This document shows positions 25,675-36,742 of a DNA stretch of 64,000 nt, one piece after another. Under the pieces are notes generated by a model. The model had not been told where the DNA came from. It searched no databases and worked only from the letters and a program-made list of their open reading frames with translations. The stretch is from Stratiolaelaps scimitus. Taxonomy: Eukaryota; Arthropoda; Arachnida; Mesostigmata; Laelapidae. The stretch spans positions 1,178,001 to 1,242,000 of the forward strand of contig JABWDB010000038.1 in assembly GCA_019614645.1 (NCBI GenBank), written 5' to 3'. Made by a program: the position numbers and the translations under genes. Numbering within the stretch: position 1 is the stretch's first letter; the number at the start of each line of letters is the position of its first letter.

Positions 25675-25779
25675 TTTTTTTTTTTTTTTTTAAAGGGGGG
25701 TGTTGGCATGCTTACGCATGCCAACACCATGGCCGCCCCCCCTTATGGAACTGTTGACGATGTTCAACAGCACCACCCT
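25675..25779 (-). repeat. Repeat D, short poly(A)-tailed retroposon with TSD
   Basis: 105-bp insertion. On the minus strand it begins GGTGGTGCTGTTGAACATCG, contains a hairpin (13-bp perfect stem GGTGTTGGCATGC with a 4-nt loop, 25699-25728) and ends in CCCCCCTTTAAA plus a poly(A) run of about 17. It is flanked by AATTAAAGCCATACT (25660-25674) and AATTGAAGCCATACT (25780-25794), a 15-bp target-site duplication with one mismatch. This is direct evidence of target-primed retroposition. Confidence 0.85.
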
Positions 25780-25794
25780 AATTGAAGCCATACT

Positions 25795-28291
25795 GTTATC
25801 ACTAGAATTGGGCAATTAGAGTTGCTCAGAATGTCAGATTTAAAATCAGCTCGTCGTTAAATATATTCCATTAGTAACACTAGAATAAAATTCGTCAATA
25901 AACGTAAACGAAATATGAGCTGGAGATGTAGATTATTAAAGCCGCGTGTAATAGGTCACCAGTGGAAAAAAAACTGGAAAGATACACGTGCTTTTCTTCA
26001 TTACTCCGAGCTCTCAATACTCCGGTGCTATCTTTGTAGCTATCCATACGTAAATATTGTCCAAGTAAATATTGGCTTCCATTCAAAGCTAAAGGACTCA
26101 ACTGGACCTATCTGCGACGTTAAGGCCTGCCTGAGTTTTAGCTGAGGCCTTCATCTGAATTTCAAAGGTGATACCAAGATGTCACATTTCGCACATGCGA
26201 CTTGATACCATACTCTCGCCTGAAATATTCTGAATTCAAATTATATTATATATATATTATATTTGCGCTTTGATTTATTCTCTGTTGGCTCAAGAAATGT
26301 AGTCGCAACTGTTCGGGCACTGCGGCGTTCATTCGAAAATGGGCGGCAGGCTATACTTAGTTGAGTGATCTCTCGTATCCATCTAGTACAAGACAATGTA
26401 CACCAATGGCCGTTAACTGCTTTTTTATTTCTTGTTTCGCACGAAGGGTCAAGAGTAAATAAAATATATTTATTAAATTTAATTCCCCTTTTGTGGGGAT
26501 GTGGTTAGCTAAATGGGAGTGTGCTTCACTGTTTCTGCGGAGTCAATTTTTTTTAGATTAGTCATAGCATATACAACCGCTTCAGCAGCATTGGTACATA
26601 GCTAAACAGGTAGTAATATTATGGTATTATTTACATTATTCATTACGATAGCTGTATTCTCTTTCTCTCGATCCACCATACCAGACACCGCAGGGTCGAG
26701 TCCCGTTTCATGACATATAAGAGAATTTAAGCATTGTATGCAGTTCCTTAAATAAATCAATAAAGCTTTGCCCTTTATCCTTACCATCGCTACCTGCAAC
26801 CAGCCACCTCTGCTATGCAACTTGTCACGTGTAGTGTAATTGATCAATACATAAATGGTGTACAACAAATATTATCGACAGCACAAACAATATTTTACAA
26901 TGTCGTCTAATCGCCGCCACCAAGTTGTACAATATCATACAATCGTATTATATTGGAGCTGATTCAGTAACTGGACCTGAGCAAGGACGAACTGTCGCTT
27001 TTGAATCGATTACACGGCCCACCAAAGTGGAGGGTTAAATCCTATAAATGAAATCCATTGTTGTCCGCCCGAATTTCTGCAAAACCAATACCCTACATAC
27101 ACATACACACACTCACACTCACACACCCAGCATCATTGGCCAATGGATTAATCAATAATAAAAGTGAGTGGCGGGGATTATTCCTATTCAAGATTTACAC
27201 AGGAGCTCGGACGACCGCAGGGTAAACAAATTACCGTCAAATAAGCATACGAAGCAAATCCGCTAGGCTGGGATGACAGAACGCAAACTATAGCATAAGT
27301 ATCCATTACAGGAGGCAAGTTGCATTGACACCTGAGACTAACCGATGGAAATTCTGCATATTCGGGATCGAAACCAAAGATTCTGCAAGGTACATTTTTA
27401 CAATATACTTTAGCTTACATTACAACGCAATACAATCTAGGCTAAGGTATTTTATGTTGTAAGGATTTATTGCATTTTACAATCGTGTTCTTTTCAATGA
27501 ATATGTTTAACAATAATATAATACACCTTTGTCTACAGTTTTAACGAGCGCAAGGTTCACGCCAAGTCCACCTAATCTGAATAACAATGGACGAGTCACG
27601 AACGTTACACCAACCCAAGAGACGAGTTATACCTTCACAATTGTGCTTAGACGGGAATACCCTTGTATCTATTGACTTTACCATATCCAGGTATTCATAC
27701 GGATATGAAACTAATAATTAAAAGGCAATGTTGGAACTATCCCAAGGTAACGTAGAGGTCAGTTGCTTATTATAGAATATTTATTTCGAGTAAACTCAAG
27801 TTCCAGTAGTTCTCATCCATTTTGCAGCAGGATATTATCCGGGTGCGAAATTAGGAAAACGCGGTATTTGACTGAAGCGGTTGAGGATTTATACACAGCT
27901 GAAGCCAGTCAGCATGTTTTACACCACTAGGGATGCCGAGATATCAAAATAATTTGGGTTTGACGCAGTAATTTAGCAAATCCTCAATGGACTTTGACCA
28001 CATACAGCTGACTTCGAAGTTCATTTCAAGCCGCGCCTGTATTCCTCTTTTCAATTCTTACAAGGTCAATTTGAAGGTGAACTATTTAAAAATGCGCAAG
28101 CTGTTCGGAAAAAGGTATTTCGGCAAAATCTGCAACCTGGGCGTCTTAAAACTTAAAGATGTGCTTCTCGTGTAAAATATTGGATTGATCCATATGTTCG
28201 TAGCGAAAAGTAACTACACTTTAAATGCGAAATGTTTACGAAAGAAGCGCTTTTAATTAAAACTAACCAGTATATTAATTAGTGGTAAAGT
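25795..28291. other. Intergenic, nothing recognised
   Basis: Only short frames. An AC-rich microsatellite lies at about 27100-27127. Confidence 0.4.
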
Positions 28292-28335
28292 GGTTGAATG
28301 GAGCGTCTTGGTGCACCAAGGCGCTCCATCCAACC
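28292..28335. repeat. 44-bp near-perfect palindrome
   Basis: 22-bp arms with two mismatches, centred on GTGCAC, with no loop. A second small inverted repeat (CATCAAAAA...TTTTTGATG) follows at about 28355-28380. Confidence 0.8.
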
Positions 28336-28534
28336 CTCCATCATTTTTGCCGCGTCATCAAAAAACACTTTTTGATGATGGTCAAATTGTTTTTTCTTCC
28401 ATGTTCAAAATCCAAGTTAACCTCCTACATAAAACTATCTCCTAATTTATAATAATATCAGAAACTACGACACAGAGATTACTTAGACTTGGCCCAACCA
28501 CGCGACCTAGGTTTATTATTGTTCGAGCCAATGA

Positions 28535-28605
28535 GTCTGTGGTGTTCGAACCGCAGGCCCTATGGTTGCAAGTCCCCAGCGTAATCCTTACGCCATCCCG
28601 GCGGA
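28535..28605 (-). repeat. tRNA-like SINE head
   Basis: The minus strand reads CCGGGATGGCGTAAGGATTA with A box TGGCGTAAGG (28595-28586) and B box GGTTCGAACACC (28552-28541). Acceptor-stem pairing is not evident, so this is more likely a SINE or tRNA pseudogene than a working tRNA. Confidence 0.5.
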
Positions 28606-28989
28606 TGTATCATCACATATTCTGCAATAGATGATCCCCATGCTTATTGTCTAACCGTGTTTGGAAAATTATTATATATGTCACCTATACACCAGTATTT
28701 TAATCCATATACATATATATACACTAAAGTACCACATTCATCATTTCGTGTTGCGGGGCGCACCCGCGTAACCTGCCAAACGCAGCACCTTTCTGTTTCC
28801 TATTTATACACTATAATGGCCATACATATTATGATTATATTTATTTTAGCGCTCAAACGCCGCTAGCAACACTAATACTCGTTGGAACTTATTGTATTTC
28901 CAGACGGAGGCATATTAGTCCTTAGTATAACCATCGTGAAAGGCGGCCGCTTGGCTAGCCACTTCTCTGGCTCTAGTTCCCTATTTCGG

Positions 28990-29960
28990 TGTTTAATATG
29001 TGATTAGTGGTAATTTGTTGACGCCACCAACTAACCGACCGACTATGCCGCCGCTGCCACCGCCGTTGCTGATATTCGGCCGTCTCTCGGCGGCTGCTCC
29101 CCCCCTCCAATCTCGGGCGGTCTCTTCCGTAGTTCGTGCTTTCTCCCCTTCATCGCTCAGCGATCTGAGAGATGGTTGAGCAGTACACACTAAACAGAAC
29201 CAACCGCAGCCACCGTAGTCGCGGCTATCAAGATCATCTACGAGTCTACAGTAGAAACAACAGCAACAACGACGACAACGGCGACAGCAGAGTTCATAAG
29301 GCGATATAGTAACGGTGTAGCGACTATGCCAACGAGCGCCCCACCAACGAACGAACGGGCGCAGCCAAATGCAGTTACGAGACTGGTGCTGATGGCGTCA
29401 CACGCACACACACACACACACACATAGAGGAGCACACTCAGGCACAGACGGTGATGACGACGACGCTGGTGGTGGTGGTGGCACAATAACGACAAACATC
29501 TGCTTTCTACCTTCTTCCTTTCTCGCTCCCTTCCTCCCTCCCTTCCTTTTTTTCTTCGTAAACGCCGCCGGTCACAACGACGCATGTGCTGTTTGCAGGC
29601 AGTTGCAGCAGCAGCAGCCTGTGGACTGCCCAGCAGGGCCGACCACGCCGAACATCCCGTCGGGTGATCAAGGTGCTATTTTCGAAGCATGTGTGCTCGC
29701 ACCAGCGGCTGCGGCGCCAGCAGCAGCAGCACTCTCCTCACACGCTACCACCGTTGCCTCGCTCGTTCGCCTCATGATACTACCACTACTACTACTACTA
29801 CTCAGAAGATGCAGTCGGGTAAGGCGGGCAGGCAAACAAGATACTCCTTTCATCTCGGCTTGACCACTTCGGTCCTAGGACCCGTCCAGGTTCGCATCTG
29901 TCGCGGCGAACAAGCAGTACCTCCATTTAGCCGTCGTCTTGAACCTACACTGTATCCAAT
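28990..29960. other. CpG-rich block, candidate promoter/exon region
   Basis: A dense run of CG-containing triplets, a (CA)n run, CAG and (ACT)n arrays, and competing open frames on both strands. A plausible plus-strand acceptor, GCTGTTTGCAG at 29599, precedes a frame reading QLQQQQPVDCPAGPTTPNIP. No known domain. Could be a promoter or 5' exon of an unrecognised gene. Confidence 0.35.
29401..29426. repeat. (CA)n microsatellite
   Basis: CACACA run inside a CpG-rich block; another AC-rich run lies at about 27100-27127. Confidence 0.9.
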
Positions 29961-32900
29961 GGTACCTAAACGCGACCGACATCTCTCTTTCTCTCTCTTT
30001 TTTCCAAAATTGTATGGGCCACTTCAAGACGCTTATTTGATGGCATATACATACTTACGCGTCGCAGATACACATAACACTAGGACTGGAATCAACTGAC
30101 AAGCTGCTCACATTTGCGACGTCTTCTTCTTCCCAGCCGAACCAACGTACACTTTTTACTGGGTTGTTAGTGTAAGTTGTTGTTGTTGAAATAGAGGTCA
30201 TCGTACCCATGAGAGAGGACCGCTGGATCCTCTCGCCATACAACTTCGACGTGGTGAGGTTGTCAGCCACGTTTGATTTTTGAACATCTTTTCAATTGTT
30301 TTATGGAGAATTTTTTAATTAAGACTTCGTTCTCGAGTATTTGATCTAGTTAATTCTCCTAGATAATCATAGGTAATCATATTCTATATAAGCGCACATT
30401 TAGGTAATGTGCGGTCTGTATATGTCTATATACAATATAAGAAGTAATGAGGTTTTCAAAGATTGGCTATCTGGTACCTGGGAACTCAGCGATTCGCAGT
30501 GCATATGGCGAAGGAAAGTATTTCGGGCTTTACAAAGTCGATCCGCATTGAACATTGACAATGGTGGGATCGATAAATTAAATTAACGAGATAATGGGAT
30601 TACTGCAAGAGAATAAGGGGCCCTTGAATAGGATAATTGTAACAGGATAACGGAGTGACGAAGATACAGCAACGTTATAATTTTGATTCCATACGAACAT
30701 CTGATATTGAAGAATACCTTCGGTAATGTCTTAATGTATATTTTCAAGCATATACAAGCAGGATACGATGTCAAATCTCTTTTCGCGGCTCCTGAAGTCG
30801 AGGGAGTTTCCTCAAAGACCTGCAGTAGAGGGACATCTCTGAGCCCCACACCGCTCGGATAGGCTTAACAAATAATAAACTTATGTGTTGTAATCAATTG
30901 TTAATCGAGAACAGGAGACACTTAATGTTTTCTTATATAATGTAACAATTATTTCCTTTCCTCCTGTATATGGTCCCATTGCCACAATTTAACATTAATC
31001 AATACTAATCTCAAAAAAAATAATACAGATCAAGGGTTATTTTTTCTGCGACGATATATATATATATATATATATATACATACATATATATATATGTATG
31101 TATATATAGTATGTACTTGGCGCGTCCATTAATATTATCAGATATCGGAAAAAAATCATCCGCAACAAGAAAAACAAGTCCCGTTTTTTCTGGAGGTATT
31201 TGCATTCTCGTGCACTTTTATTGTTGTTATTTTTTTATTTATTAGATATTACTATTTGTTTATTTTATTATTATAATATTTATTATTATTATCATCATTA
31301 TTTCTTATCATAATTATTACTACTGTTGCTGTTGTTGTTATTATTTTCTGTGTCTGTATTTGTGTGTGGCTGTTGTGTTGAAAGATATGCTGCTGTTGTT
31401 GCTGCACATGGAAGACATGATGATATTTGTTTGAGATATTTAGTATTTGTCCGCTCCGACCGTTCGATATCTTTCATCGACGTGATACTGGTGAATTTTT
31501 TTTCATATTACCACGACTTAACGGGAGTTGGCTAAATCATGTCGCCAGAACGAACCGTGCGTTCTAGAAAATTTCTGTGACAGTGTCAAATGCAATGTAA
31601 CTAAAATATAGAGCTTGTAAATGAATAGTAGCACTTCTGTGTGGTAAGCCTTTAACCTTAAATGTTACTCAAAGCCGGGCTCAAGTCAAGACTGCATCCA
31701 TGCGACGTCTCAGCTTAATCAATCAAATGTATACATGTGTATATATATATATATGTGAAGACGAGAACTTGTCGTCAGTCAGTTGGACGCATTACAAGTT
31801 TACACATTGTAACTACAGTTAACTTAATATAGTAACCGAGTAATATAAATTATTGTTTATATTAAATATAAATCCACCCACGCTCAACATGTTATACGTT
31901 AGTATCTGAATTCAACGGCCAGAGCATACATTTGTTTGCAAATAAATACATTTTGAGGTTGCTGTTGGAGTGACGTGCAATGCCATATATAGTTGATATT
32001 TATGTTTAAAACCGCGTTGTTTTTATTGCAACATTATCTTGCATCAATTGTTTTCAAGGTATATATATATATATATATATATCGCTTTGATGATATTTAC
32101 CTAAAGTATTAATATTTCCTTTCTTAGGTATCATTCATATTTATTATTGGTTAATTTACTGATATTTCTGAGAGAACAATAAGAATTACCACCAAGTGAC
32201 ACGTTCATATGCATCTGATCTTTGATGTCAATAATCTTCAGATTTCGCCAAAATTTTCCACTGGCTGTCTAATAGGTAATGTGTACACGTTTCTAATACA
32301 ATATGTAAAGCAGAAGCAGTATTGAGGCATAGGGGTTTGTTTTTATAGGCCCCTCTTAAAAAGACGCCACTTTTAGTGGTGATATATCCCCTGTTGCTGA
32401 TACACAATCTTCCTTTGAAAGGTTTATTGTTGCAAAACTATGACTAGATAATAATAATAACAATAATAATAATGCAATAGTTAGTGAGGTACCGATTGGG
32501 CAGCTACTATTATTACATATATCGTAACGTTCCAGTTCGGGCTGTTGCACTGTGCTCGGGCCACTTCTACACAATACATTATGCAATATAATTGTATTTT
32601 TCTAGTAGCCGTGGCAAAATGGGGGCTCCAATCGTCAACTGCCACATTCATCACTTGTTGACAGTTGTCAGCCTTATTTCATTATCATCATCAAAGTTTG
32701 TATTATTATTATTATGTACAAAGTTAAAGAGGAAGAGATGTAGACTAATAACACAATACCACCATTTTACTATCTGGCAATATTATCTATAATTTCTAAT
32801 AGCAATATAATAATTGTAATAATAAATATTATGTGCATTTATTATATAGCACGTTAACAAAACTATTCGCTATTCACTTGAGACCCGGAGTAGCATCGTG

Positions 32901-33879
32901 CAACTTTCTGCAATTTCAGGCAGATGAGGCAATACACAAACGATTTTTATCTATAATAATAATAATAATGATAAATAATATATTTATATAATAGACATAC
33001 TACTCCTGAGCTGTAGGGCAATGTTCATGTGTTCGTTATGTTGCTGTTGCCCTCCTCGTGAACCCGAGATTTTCCTTCTCGTGCAATCAACGAAAACATA
33101 AGGCATCCTGCTTCTTCATTTGTCACCTCTCTCTCTCTCTCCTTCGCTTTCTCTCTCTCTCTCTCTCGCTCTGAAGGCGCCGACTTTTAGTCGGGATTAT
33201 TCCTCCGTGCTATATCCATCACTTACGGACGAAGCGAACGTCCGATTCCGTACAACATAGCCTCTCGTTTGGTACTGCTAAAGAGTCACTTCGGTATACA
33301 GGAACATTCGGTTGACAACTGGCGCCTTTTGTGTTGCTTTCATTCGATAACATTGACTGATTACAATCCATTCTTTTGCGTACGTTCCATCACGGCATTT
33401 TCGTGATACCCCGTTGTATGCTGCCAGTTCGATCGAACGATTCTCTCTTTGCGAGACGTACAAAGAGCCTACTCACGATTCACCAAGTTCGGCATCCTTC
33501 AGTTCAGCGAGTTCGAGCTTCGGCAACGAGTCCATAACTTGCTCACAGGAGCCTGGGTCGCTTGTGGAAGTCTGCTTTTCCTATAATTGAAACAAGAAAT
33601 ATCGGCTACTAAAATAGTGTACACAAGCACCTATCGACTGCATTCTGTGATATCATGACGGGAGCTAAATGTAACGAACTAATTTTAGTAATTAACCTGC
33701 GAGCAGAAGGATTGTATCAATACATATGTGTCCTCTCGGATTTTAACCAGGTATGCGTCGTTGCCCCTTAGCCACGCCACTGATGACCTTATTGTTGACG
33801 TATCAACGAGTTTCATTGGAGCATATAGTCGTTCACGAGGTCGGCTTGCAATTGGCTGAGTGGGAGTCCAACGAGAACT
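29961..33879. other. AT-rich intergenic DNA with microsatellites
   Basis: TA runs near 31053, 31738 and 32059, AAT/ATT-rich arrays at about 31245-31345, 32449-32475 and 32957-32971, and the CT run at 33129. No convincing exon. Confidence 0.4.
33129..33171. repeat. (CT)n microsatellite
   Basis: Two CT runs separated by CCTTCGCTTT. Confidence 0.9.
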
Positions 33880-34085
33880 AATATGCAGTGAAATATTTCG
33901 GGTTTAAATGTAGCCCCAACAGGTATTCACTTCACTTGTCTACCCTGTTTGTAGGTGCACGGGTTCGATCCCCACCGTTGCACATTTGCATTTTAGGGGT
34001 CCGTCTTACGAAGCAATGCGAAAGCGGTACCGTGGACGTTAAATGTTGGCTGAGAGTCAGCCCGAAAAAGTTTATGTTTTTTACC
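33880..34085 (+). repeat. SINE family I, tRNA-derived copy
   Basis: Contains a pol III B box GGTTCGATCCCC at 33962-33973, followed by a tail with GGTCCGTCTTACGAAGCAAT and GCGAAAGCGGTACCGTGGAC, ending in a small hairpin GGCTGAGAGTCAGCC and an A-rich stretch. The same tail occurs at 38.74, 41.48, 44.13 and 62.5 kb. The A-box half is degenerate. No TSD was identified. Confidence 0.75.
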
Positions 34086-34537
34086 CTGTTTAAATAATAT
34101 CTATGTATTATATGTATATTAACACTGATATCAAGCATGAGCTTAGATTAAATAACTCGTGCTGAAAACTATTATTATACAATAACTTCGTAAAAATTAG
34201 TTTAGTATTAATCGCGCAGGGTTTTGTTAAGTGTTCTCGACATTCAGTAGCTCTTTCTGGCAACGCATACATGTATAATAGTTTGCCTTGACTGCTCCAC
34301 CACAAGCTATGGGCTAGTTGTGCTACTGGAAAGCAGTCAGATAAATCATAGATTCAATCGTGAACGTTTCCGATGTCGGCATAAGATGAAACGACTGAGA
34401 AAATGGCAAGGACCTTTCGTGTGTTAAATCTACAAATAATTTCTAACTAATTCAATTTATGCTGACATATCGCGTGAACTAGGTTCATTCTACGTAAATA
34501 TATATACATATGCATCGTTATCTTGCATCAAATTTTT

Positions 34538-34571
<34 letters not shown>

Positions 34572-35065
34572 GTGACAGTTAACCACGATATGCGAAAATA
34601 GTGGCATAGGTTTTTGAAGATATCGGTATGGTGCCACCGTTGACGCGAGCGGAACCAGTTAACGTCAGTGACTTCTTCAAAGATTGCTACAACTTTTAGC
34701 TTGAGAGTGTCGCATAATTATTTAGTTGTTTTCGAGAAAATGGGCATAGAAAAACTCGGTTGAGATGCTCTACAGGGTCTTAGTAAAGCTGCGTAATCCT
34801 ACGGAAGATTAACCAAAGTTTGCCTGTTTCGAAAGTAACTTTTACAGGAAGGCGAACGTTGCTTAAACTGTCACCAGCGCTTCAGGGTTTAAACAAATCA
34901 TTCACAATCCTACGTGGTCGAGTCTTTTCTTGGTAAGGGAGCAACGGACTGTAACATAGCAATTGATAGCACACTGGCGGAGTTCTCGTAGATTGATTAT
35001 GTGATTGACTGTTCTTAGCAAAGAGACCGCTCTGTCAGAATCCATCCTGCCTTGGCTCTACAAAA

Positions 35066-35101
<36 letters not shown>

Positions 35102-35254
35102 GGGTGGAACTATGTCTTGTCGCACAGTTGGACAATCAAACTGAGCAGCAGGCAAAATCATTGTTGATTATCGGTATTGGATGCTTTTCGACCACATCCA
35201 TTGCATTGAACAAAAATCCACATTGGTGGTTTAAAAACTTTTCTGGAATACATC
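34086..35254. other. No recognisable feature apart from TA arrays
   Basis: May include the 5' untranslated part of the mariner fragment beginning at 35255, but no TIR was seen. Confidence 0.35.
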
Positions 35255-35470
35255 AAATTAAGCTGCCTCGTGACGATTTTCGCGTTATATTCTTGCTCAA
35301 GTTCAAACTCGGAAACGCGGCTGCAAATACTGCTGCCGAATTGTGTGAGGTTTTTGGACCATCATGTGTCTTAGTTAGGGCGGTTGAGAGGTGGTTCAAA
35401 AAATTTCGTGCCGGTAATTTTGACCTCAAAGACGCTCCCAAGTCGGGAAGGCCCAATAAAATTAAACGCA
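35255..35470 (+). mobile_element. Mariner transposase N-terminal fragment
   Basis: Plus-strand frame with DDFRVIFLLKFKLGNAAANT, AAELCEVFGPSCVLVRAVER and WFKKFRAGNFDLKDAPKSGR followed by P. This is the helix-turn-helix region of mariner transposases (LLYEFKLG.sA.eAar.i...fG......v..WFkkFrsGdfsLeD.prsGRP). It breaks off right after GRPNKIKRI, followed by a short imperfect tandem of GGAGCAGTTACTTGTC. No catalytic domain follows. The open frame extends upstream to 35005 through a (TA)n microsatellite, but that part shows no homology I recognise. Confidence 0.8.
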
Positions 35471-36307
35471 TTGGGTCTAGGCAAGGGAGCAGTTACTTGT
35501 CTAGAGTAGGAGCAGTTACTTGTCGGTTTGTATAATATTATACCCGTCTTCCACTCAAAACCGTTTTTTTTCCGAATAAAACCGTCTTTCAAAACGGTAT
35601 TTAGTTCAAGGCGATTAACATAGTTACTCCGACATAGGCTTTAGAGGTGCTTTGGGATGGGTGCTTAGATAGATAGTGCAGCAATTGAGATTGCTCTTCA
35701 CTGGGGTAGGTCTACGTGGCGGAGAGGATTGCTATCACCTTTGATTATTTCGGCCTGCACCTGTGACATGGACCTCATGTTACTGCACTTGGCGGAAACG
35801 CAAATGTAATTTTTGTTAATCTCGTCGTTATTTTAGTTCGCATCGTAATCCACAACGATTTTCTCTTACCAGTTTGTGAGGCCGGATCTGCTAGGCATAG
35901 TTCTCTTTGATGGTGATTCAATGGGCCTGCGTAATAGGCACTTTCGTAGATCTTTGCCTGTTTCACGCTCCACTGGCCGACATTCTAATAATAGCTATAA
36001 GGCATACGCATACACTGAAAACTATACTTATGTGTATATATATATATGATATACACAGCAATGTGCTCCGCGTCTATTCGCTGTCCCAATGCGGAATTAG
36101 ACCGATTCTTTGGACGTACATAGGCAGCCGACCTTGCTTCTTACTATTATATTTATAATATATATTGAATCGAATATATAACCTAGAAAATAAGGTTTTT
36201 TTATCGCAGTCGTATGAACTAACTATTATTGGGTGAATGATGTATACAGTTCCAAACAAGTCGATTTGAAACTAAAACACACAGGTGTACATATTATTGC
36301 TACGTAC
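35471..36307. other. Intron or downstream flank of the BCL11-like gene, nothing recognised
   Basis: Follows the donor at 36308/36307 on the gene's strand. No C2H2 finger or acceptor-linked exon found. Confidence 0.35.
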
Positions 36308-36742
36308 CAATAGAGTCTCCACCGCGTGCCCGTCGTTTACACTATTATGATTTTGATTGATGTTGTTGTTATTATTGTTGAGCAAGAGCTGATGATGGTG
36401 TGAGTTGCTGGTCACGTTATTGAGAATGTTGTTGTTGTTGTTGCTGCTGCTGCTGTTGTTGTTATTATTGTTGTTGTTGTTGCTGCTGTTGACGATGCTA
36501 TTTGAGCTGCACTGGACAGACGCTAGCATACTTGTTCCAGTATTCGATGTTTGGATTAGTCCACCACTGCAAATATTTGCATTTACGCAAAGTGACTGTT
36601 GTTGCGGTTGATGTTGTTGTTGTTGCTGCTGCGGAGGCTGATGTTGTTGTTGGTGCATCATGACGCCCCCAAGGTCGGATCCCTCCTCGCTCAGTTGGTC
36701 GTCATGGTGAGACACTCGGGTTAAAACATCACCATCTTCGCT
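36308..36742 (-). CDS. BCL11: BCL11-like gene, low-complexity exon (acidic, poly-Q, poly-N, Ser)
   Basis: 435 nt = 145 codons, phase 0 to phase 0. The acceptor is GATTTTCACAG|AGCGAAGAT and the donor is CTATTG|GTACGT. It starts SEDGDVLTRVSHHDDQLSEE, an acidic patch, and then has His/Gln-rich runs, SLCVNANICSGGLIQTSNTG, long Asn/Ser runs and HAVETLL before the donor. There is no zinc finger. Such a spacer lies between the N-terminal fingers and the C-terminal finger arrays in BCL11/CG9650 proteins. It is linked to the previous exon only by strand, phase, splice signals and composition. That is good evidence, but weaker than for the finger exons. The next exon downstream was not found between here and position 1. 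Confidence 0.7.

Noticed and set aside
29238..29585. 115-codon minus frame
   Set aside because: Composed of Arg/Lys and Val/Cys runs from simple repeats; no splice or domain support.
30055..30270. 71-codon minus frame as a first exon (possible donor GTGAGC)
   Set aside because: No ATG start in good position, no acceptor and no similarity.
33962..33973. Functional tRNA genes suggested by B boxes (also at 62477, 51917, 28541)
   Set aside because: No complete cloverleaf or acceptor stem is evident, and related tails recur in other copies, so they are SINEs or relics.
36405..36611. Leu-rich plus-strand protein
   Set aside because: Antisense reading of CAA/CAG/AAC repeats in the BCL11-like exon.
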